From Notospermus geniculatus (lineage: Eukaryota; Nemertea; Pilidiophora; Heteronemertea; Lineidae): 64,000 nt of DNA. The translations under genes were made by a program, and so were the position numbers. Each line of letters opens with the position of its first letter. The stretch's first letter is position 1. Location: positions 151,429-215,428 of the forward strand of contig NMRB01000788.1 in the NCBI GenBank assembly GCA_002633025.1, in the 5' to 3' direction. Below the pieces are notes generated by a model. The model was not told the DNA's origin and did no database searches. It saw nothing but the letters and a program-made list of their open reading frames with translations. Shown piece by piece: positions 59,028 to 64,000 of the stretch.

Positions 59028-59104
59028 GAAAATTCCATCAAACTTTTTTATCCCCTTCAGCTGCACTGCAGTTGAAGGGGATAAAAAAGTTTGATGGAAT
59101 TTTC
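59028..59104. repeat. near-perfect 77-bp hairpin
   Basis: GAAAATTCCATCAAACTTTT and then TTATCCCCTTCA are mirrored by TGAAGGGGATAA and AAAAGTTTGATGGAATTTTC around a short GCTGCACTGCAGT centre. The arms of about 32 bp appear perfectly complementary. Could be a small foldback element or a transcribed hairpin. Confidence 0.85.
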
Positions 59105-59719
59105 TGCAGTGCAGATTGGGAAGGGGGCCTTACTGATGTTTGATAGTGATCCTGAACTTTTAGAATTTTAAAAACTTTGTAGAAATTGACTGCACCATTC
59201 CTACATGTAGACCCCATTCCTGCCAGTGCCTATTGCACGATTCATAAAAATAAAAAAGGCCATAATATAGCCAGTTTTGTACAAACCTCTTGAACTTGGT
59301 TGAGAATTTAATGGAGCTAATAAAGGCATGTAAGCCATGCACAAAAGCAGATTGGGACATCATAAATAATCAAATCATTTAGAACAAAAAAATCAGTTTG
59401 CTTCAACTGAGTTTGTGTTGCCTGTAAGGATTAGATTAACAGTGTGTTTGATATTGTCTGTACATATTGCCCTGTGATTTTATATTGTTAATTTTTCGCT
59501 CAAGATGTGAAAAGAGTGTAAGCCAGGTGGGCAACTTAAAAGATGACTTGAAATTATCATGGTCATAAAAAATAATTTATGTTGAGGTAATCCTATCCGA
59601 CAGCCATCGGAAGGATCTGAGCTACTGCTAGTTTGCTAAACCAAAGCTGAGGGAATTCTCAATTGTATTTTGTTAAGACTACTTTTGCCAGGATTTTCAC
59701 TGAAAATTGGGTATATCTG
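59105..59719. other. non-coding stretch
   Basis: No gene or defined repeat recognised; AT-rich. Confidence 0.4.
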
Positions 59720-59826
59720 GGCCCATATTCATAAAACTACTTAAGTCTAAGTGTCACACTTATCCTTTGTTCAACACAAAAGATAAGTATCACACTTTGA
59801 CTTAAGTATGTTTATGAATATGGACC
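59720..59826. mobile_element. foldback MITE, GGCCCATATTCATAAA family, copy 4, TSD CTG
   Basis: A 107-bp palindrome starting GGCCCATATTCATAAAACTA and ending GTTTATGAATATGGACC, flanked by CTG at 59717-59719 and 59827-59829. It is the best-preserved isolated member in the window. Confidence 0.9.
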
Positions 59827-60163
59827 CTGAACCTGATCAGATTTACAGGTGAATAGAGTTATAGTCAAAAAACTCTAGAATTCCATGCGTTCGAAGATAT
59901 GAACCAGGATAAAAATAGATTGTACAGTATTAAGTGGAGACAAATTGATCACACAATATGTTGTAACCATGCTTGTCTAGAAATAAAACTGTGATATGAT
60001 GAATTCCACTCTGTTTTCTTCATATTAGACTGACCTTTTGTCAATTCACTCCCCACAAGAATCAACTGTGCAAGCTGGAGTTCCTCTACCTGTATCACAG
60101 TCCTGAACTTTTTGAAGGACACTGACTAGGGTTGCTTTTTATCAGACAAAGAGGGATTGTAAA

Positions 60164-60470
60164 TGTGACCCGTGACAGCAAAATGAGTCAGAATGCGCCA
60201 GAAAAAAGACCCAAGATGACACCAGAGAATTTACAAAAGTGGACAAAGTCAAATTTCACAATGGGCTGACAATGCTGAAATCAACAAACCGTTGGTTCAC
60301 CTCATGGTCTTCTGTGCGGGCAAGTCCATCGTGCTCCTCGGCGCGAGCATGATTGCGCCCATGTTACGTGAAGCACTGGAAACAGCACTGAATAAGTGAA
60401 AGAATGTCACGTCCGAGACCGTGGACTTGCCCTGTGCGCATTCCAACTCATTTTGCCGTCATGGGTCACA
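60164..60470. mobile_element. TGTGACCCGTGA inverted-repeat element (307 bp)
   Basis: The left end TGTGACCCGTGACAGCAAAA then TGAG faces a right end whose complement is TGTGACCCATGACGGCAAAA then TGAG, with the similarity continuing to AATGCGC. An inner pair TGTGCGGGCAAGTCCA / TGGACTTGCCCTGTGCG follows. No coding capacity. A similar single end (TGTGACCCGTCATCACAAAA) lies at 16640 and 29087. Confidence 0.8.
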
Positions 60471-61477
60471 TATGGAGATGCATAAATGCCAAATCAAGAC
60501 CAAGATGATTTTGGAGGAACTTACTGAATTCAGTCAGAATGAAATCGTCAGTGGACCATGTGCTCACCTGGGTAAACGTAGGCTACCAGAAGAACAAATG
60601 ACAAATGTTAAATCGAAATATTCAAGGGCAAGCCTTGATCGCGGGTTGAACAACAAGATTTCCAATCGACAGTCACAGGTGCCATAGCTAGGCTAAGGGC
60701 AAAAGGCCCAGGGCTAAGGCCTATGTCGATGATAGGCCTAGCGTCACTTCTGATTGGGGATTCTCAAGTTAAGACAAATGCTGCATTCACTCCAAAATGA
60801 CTTACCAGTAGGCCTATCTTTATCTTTCATCTTCGCCATTCAGATTGCAGACACACTCCCTCGCCATGTCAGCAGTGAGTTAGCTGATTCTTCCATTCAT
60901 TGTTCTCCAAATCAATGGAATCGAATGCTTGTCACAAAAAGCAAGTCAAACAATCCCATTGAAACAGAGAATTCATTTTCAACCTCGACCTTGGCTTGTT
61001 CCAAAACAAGTTGATGAACACATCACATAGGCCATATCAATAGAAAGGTATAAAGGGATCTAACTGGAGGAATACCATGAAGTACTAGATTGCCGATAGG
61101 GTAATTGAGAGCTAGCATGTTGCTCCTTCTAAAGCGCCTGGTCTCAACTGAAGAACTGATGATTCCAAATTGGCAATGGCCTGATCTCCTGGCTGACTGT
61201 GATTGGTCAGAAAGACTGCCACATTCAGGAGTTGTCTCTGGTCTAGTCTCGACATAACATTGATTTAAGAAGGCATCAGCCGGTGTCGTTAGTTCTATCC
61301 AGACAGCGGTGGCAACAGAAGTGAATGCTTGCTTGAAAACGACAAGTCAAACTCTCCCATCACAACCGTCGGCTGGTGCATTTCTGCACCCGGCATCCGC
61401 CTTCTAGGCCTAAAGTGAGGCTGATGCACCCAGGGCCTAAATGAGTAGCCTACAGGATGCCTTGAATGAAAAGGGTA
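60471..61477. other. non-coding stretch
   Basis: No gene is supported. Open frames at 60421-60687 and 60754-61014 lack splice context and recognisable similarity, and the first starts inside the inverted-repeat element. Confidence 0.4.
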
Positions 61478-62706
61478 CATCAGCCAGATGCATGCTCTTT
61501 TCCTTTCTGCTATCCTACGCTACTTCTACTACAACCCCTAAAGAGTTTTACCACTTCGAACTACCGGTACGACTATGCTTCAGGTACTTACCGGTAGGCT
61601 ACCACGCCCATTACCTACCTGATCAAAATGCCACAAGTGGCATTCATTGGGAAATCTCGGAAAATGGCGAAAAACTGAGAAAATCACACGAACATCTTCG
61701 AAAATCTCAAAAAAGCCGAGTAAATAGTCCAAAAATCACCGGCGGAAGACGAAAATGGTGGAAGGCACCCTTGGAAAATGACCGCAATGAAAAAATGTGC
61801 ATGTCAGAAATTACACAAAATGTTGACCAAGCCCCATCATCCTTAAAACTTCCTAAAATGGTCAAAACAAAGTTGACCAAAATTAGATGACAGATCCAAC
61901 AAAATGCTGGAAGGCAAGCCTTCAATTAAACAGTCCATTCTGTCAGCCAGACGCACGCTGTTTTCCCTTCCGCTATCATCATTACAGTCTAGAGTACCAG
62001 TTCTACTGTACAACCCGTACGGCAACTGCTACTTGTATGGTGAGTGTACTTACCATTACATATCTGATCAAAATGTCGGAAGAGGCATTTCTTTGGAAAA
62101 GATTTTTAAAATCTCCAAAAATGGCCAAAAAATCGTCCAAAAATCACTGATTGTACCGGGTATCCTCGGAAAAATCCAAAAATGGCCGAGAAAATTGTAC
62201 AAAAATCACCGCCAGAAGATGAAAATACCGGGAACCTCCAAAAATCGCCAACATCGGTTCACAAAAATCGTCGCAGGAAAAGCGCATGAAAAACACTGGG
62301 TAGGTGGGGAACGTCCATCTGTCAGCCAGACGCACGCTGTTTTCCCTTCCGCTATCATCATTACAATCTAGAGTACAACAAGTACTATGACCGGTTCTAC
62401 TGTACAACCCGTACGACAACTGCTACTTGTATGGTGAGTGTACTTACCATTACATCTGATCAATATGTCGGAAGAGGCATTTCTTTGGAAAAGATTTTTT
62501 AAATCTCCAAAAATGGCCAAAAAATCGTCCAAAAATCACTGATTGTACCGGGTATCCTCGGAAAAATCCAAAAATGGCCTAGAAAATTGTATAAAAATCA
62601 CCTCCAGAAGATGAAAATACCGGAAACCTCCAAAAATCACCAACATCGGTTCACAAAAATCGTTGCAGGAAAAGCGCATGAAAAACACTGGGTAGGTGGG
62701 GAACGT
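61478..62706. repeat. tandem repeat, three units of about 380-460 bp
   Basis: Units begin with GTCAGCCAGACGCACGCTGT. The second and third (61942-62320 and 62321-62706) are very similar at an offset of 379 bp; the first (from 61478) is clearly diverged. Each carries many AAAAATGGCC/AAAAATCACC phrases. Open frames across the units are compositional, not coding. Confidence 0.8.
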
Positions 62707-62744
62707 TTCTGGTTCTTACTTTAGTGAAAGAACGAAGTGGTCAC

Positions 62745-63480
62745 AGAAGTTTCATGAAGACAGCAAATTCATCTGCTGCCTCTGACACAGAACGGCAAAG
62801 GTCGATACTTTCAGTACCGGTATCAGTATAATGGTCACCTGATCGTACTTCAGGCAGACTGATATTCATCAGTGAAAGTCAGAAAAATGGTCATGAATTC
62901 TTACGGATGTTTCATGAGGACAGCAATTCATCCGCTGCCTCTTTGGTACAGAACAGCAAAGGTCGATACTTTCAGTACCGGTATCAGTATAATGGTCACC
63001 TGACTGTATTTCACGCAGACTGATATTCGTTAGTGAAAGTCGGAAAAATGGTCACGAATTCTTACGGATGAAGACAGCAATTAATCTGCTGCCTCTTTGG
63101 TAAAGAACAGTAAAGGTCGCTATGTGTATCAGTAAGGGTACCATATACAGGCCACAAAGGACCTGTAAGGTCAATGACCCCTACACAAAAAGCTCAGCAG
63201 CCATCTCCAATCATCTAGTACCTTGAAGGAAGATGTTCAAAATGATTCAGGAGACATCTCAAAAATGGCCGTGAAATTAGCGCAAAAATCACCGATGGAA
63301 AGAGGGGCAGTTATTTCTTTATTTCTTTATTACCAAAAATGGAACCGCGAAGAGTAAAAACGTTTTATGAAGACAGCAATTCATCGACTGCCTGTTTGGT
63401 AGTGATACGGAAAGGCAAAGGTCGTTATTGTATCGGTATCAGTATCAGCAAATTCATCCGCTGCCTCTTTGGCACAGAAC
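62745..63480. repeat. tandem and scattered repeat with period of about 155-160 bp
   Basis: GACAGCAAATTCATCTGCTGCC-type phrases (20-base core GACAGCAATTCATCCGCTGC) fall at 62759, 62919 and 63073, then again near 63375 and 63445. Between them lie TTTCAGTACCGGTATCAGTA and AAAAATGGTCA blocks. The later copies are interrupted by other sequence. Confidence 0.8.
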
Positions 63481-63492
63481 AGCAAAGGTTGC

Positions 63493-63530
63493 TATCAGTA
63501 TCAGTATCAGTATCAGTATGAGTATGAGAA
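63493..63530 (+). repeat. TATCAG hexanucleotide microsatellite
   Basis: About six TATCAG/TATGAG units in a row; shorter runs of the same unit occur at 63435-63450. Probably expanded from the CGGTATCAGTAT phrase of the neighbouring repeat. Confidence 0.85.
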
Positions 63531-63681
63531 TAACAGGCCACGAAGGACCTGTAAGAGCATGACCCCTAAAAGCTGAGCAGCCCTCTCCAATCATCTAGTA
63601 CCTCCAGTAGTGATATGAAGATCGTCTCAACAGTTAAGGGACATGACCTCATTATCAGCTCTATGATTTATCAAAGTGACA

Positions 63682-63933
63682 TAGTATGTAATAAGGTGGA
63701 TGACTTGTGACTTATGAATCATGCAGTTAGTCCCTGAAAAGGTTTTGTTACTTGAAATTAGGCTTAGTTTTGCCGGGACCGAGAAATAGTGTTCAATGTA
63801 GGGAGGTGTTCAATGTACGGAGGTGTTCAATGATCCAGGTTCCACTGTAGTTACTACTCACATACTAAGTATGTGATAAAGTGGATGACTTGTGACTTAT
63901 GAATCATGCAGTTAGTCCCTGAAAATGAAATAG
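63682..63933. repeat. direct repeat around a Tigger-like end
   Basis: GGATGACTTGTGACTTATGA then ATCATGCAGTTAGTCCCTGA occurs at about 63697 and again at about 63883, 187 bp apart. Between them lies a GGAGGTGTTCAATGTA repeat leading to CAGGTTCCACTGTAG, whose complement CTACAGTGGAACCTG resembles the CAGTAGAACCT end of the element at 15098. Confidence 0.6.
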
Positions 63934-64000
63934 GCCTACAGCTGAGAGCAAATATTTCAATACAGGGTAATAAGAGAAAGAGAGAGCATTTATGATTAGT

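Noticed and set aside
61441-62371. Open frames of 149 and 155 codons
   Set aside because: They run through a tandem repeat and reflect its composition; homologous frames in the neighbouring unit are not conserved as protein.

Overview
This is eukaryotic nuclear DNA: split genes with GT-AG introns, tRNA-derived SINEs, many short foldback transposons and no bacterial-style gene packing. The gene set (an apextrin-like MACPF/ApeC protein, animal ATG7, NDUFAF3) and the abundance of the palindromes TAGGCCTA, TACATGTA and TACCGGTA suggest a marine invertebrate, most likely a deuterostome such as an echinoderm. That assignment is an inference, not a proof.

Layout. (1) 1.6-5.9 kb, minus strand: an 11-exon apextrin-like gene (signal peptide, MACPF domain, ApeC domain) with an apparent one-base frameshift in its ApeC part. 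(2) 6-12 kb: no gene; a SINE, several large hairpin elements and a cluster of YY1-like motifs. (3) 11.9-38.2 kb: two head-to-tail copies of a 13.1-13.3 kb block. Each copy carries ATG7 (minus strand, 17 coding exons recognised) head to head with NDUFAF3 (plus strand, 5 exons), with 51 bp between the two start codons. The copies differ by point changes and by cleanly present or absent transposons. Copy 1 has a duplicated 85-bp ATG7 exon and an intact NDUFAF3 reading frame without its native 3' end. Copy 2 has the native NDUFAF3 3' end, but its reading frame is broken by two 2-bp insertions and a 541-bp internal duplication. Whether the block is a real tandem duplication or two haplotypes placed end to end is the main open question; the small internal duplications look allelic and lean toward assembly. 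(4) 38.2-47.4 kb: no coding sequence seen; nested foldback elements and a second head-to-tail duplication of 1.59 kb. (5) 47.4-54.3 kb, minus strand: a two-exon gene for a roughly 2,240-residue protein with 12 C2H2-type fingers. (6) 57.2-58.1 kb, plus strand: an unrecognised basic protein of 322 residues. (7) 58-64 kb: inverted-repeat elements, tandem repeats and a hexanucleotide microsatellite.

How the genes relate. ATG7 (the E1-like enzyme of autophagy) and NDUFAF3 (a mitochondrial complex I assembly factor) share a very compact divergent promoter, which would allow co-regulation of autophagy and mitochondrial quality; this is inferred from geometry only. A recurring theme is a set of different short foldback elements that all end in GGGCC or GGCC and are flanked by 3-bp duplications (CTG, CAG, TTA or ACT), which fits non-autonomous PIF/Harbinger (Tourist-like) elements. 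No transposase gene was found in the window.
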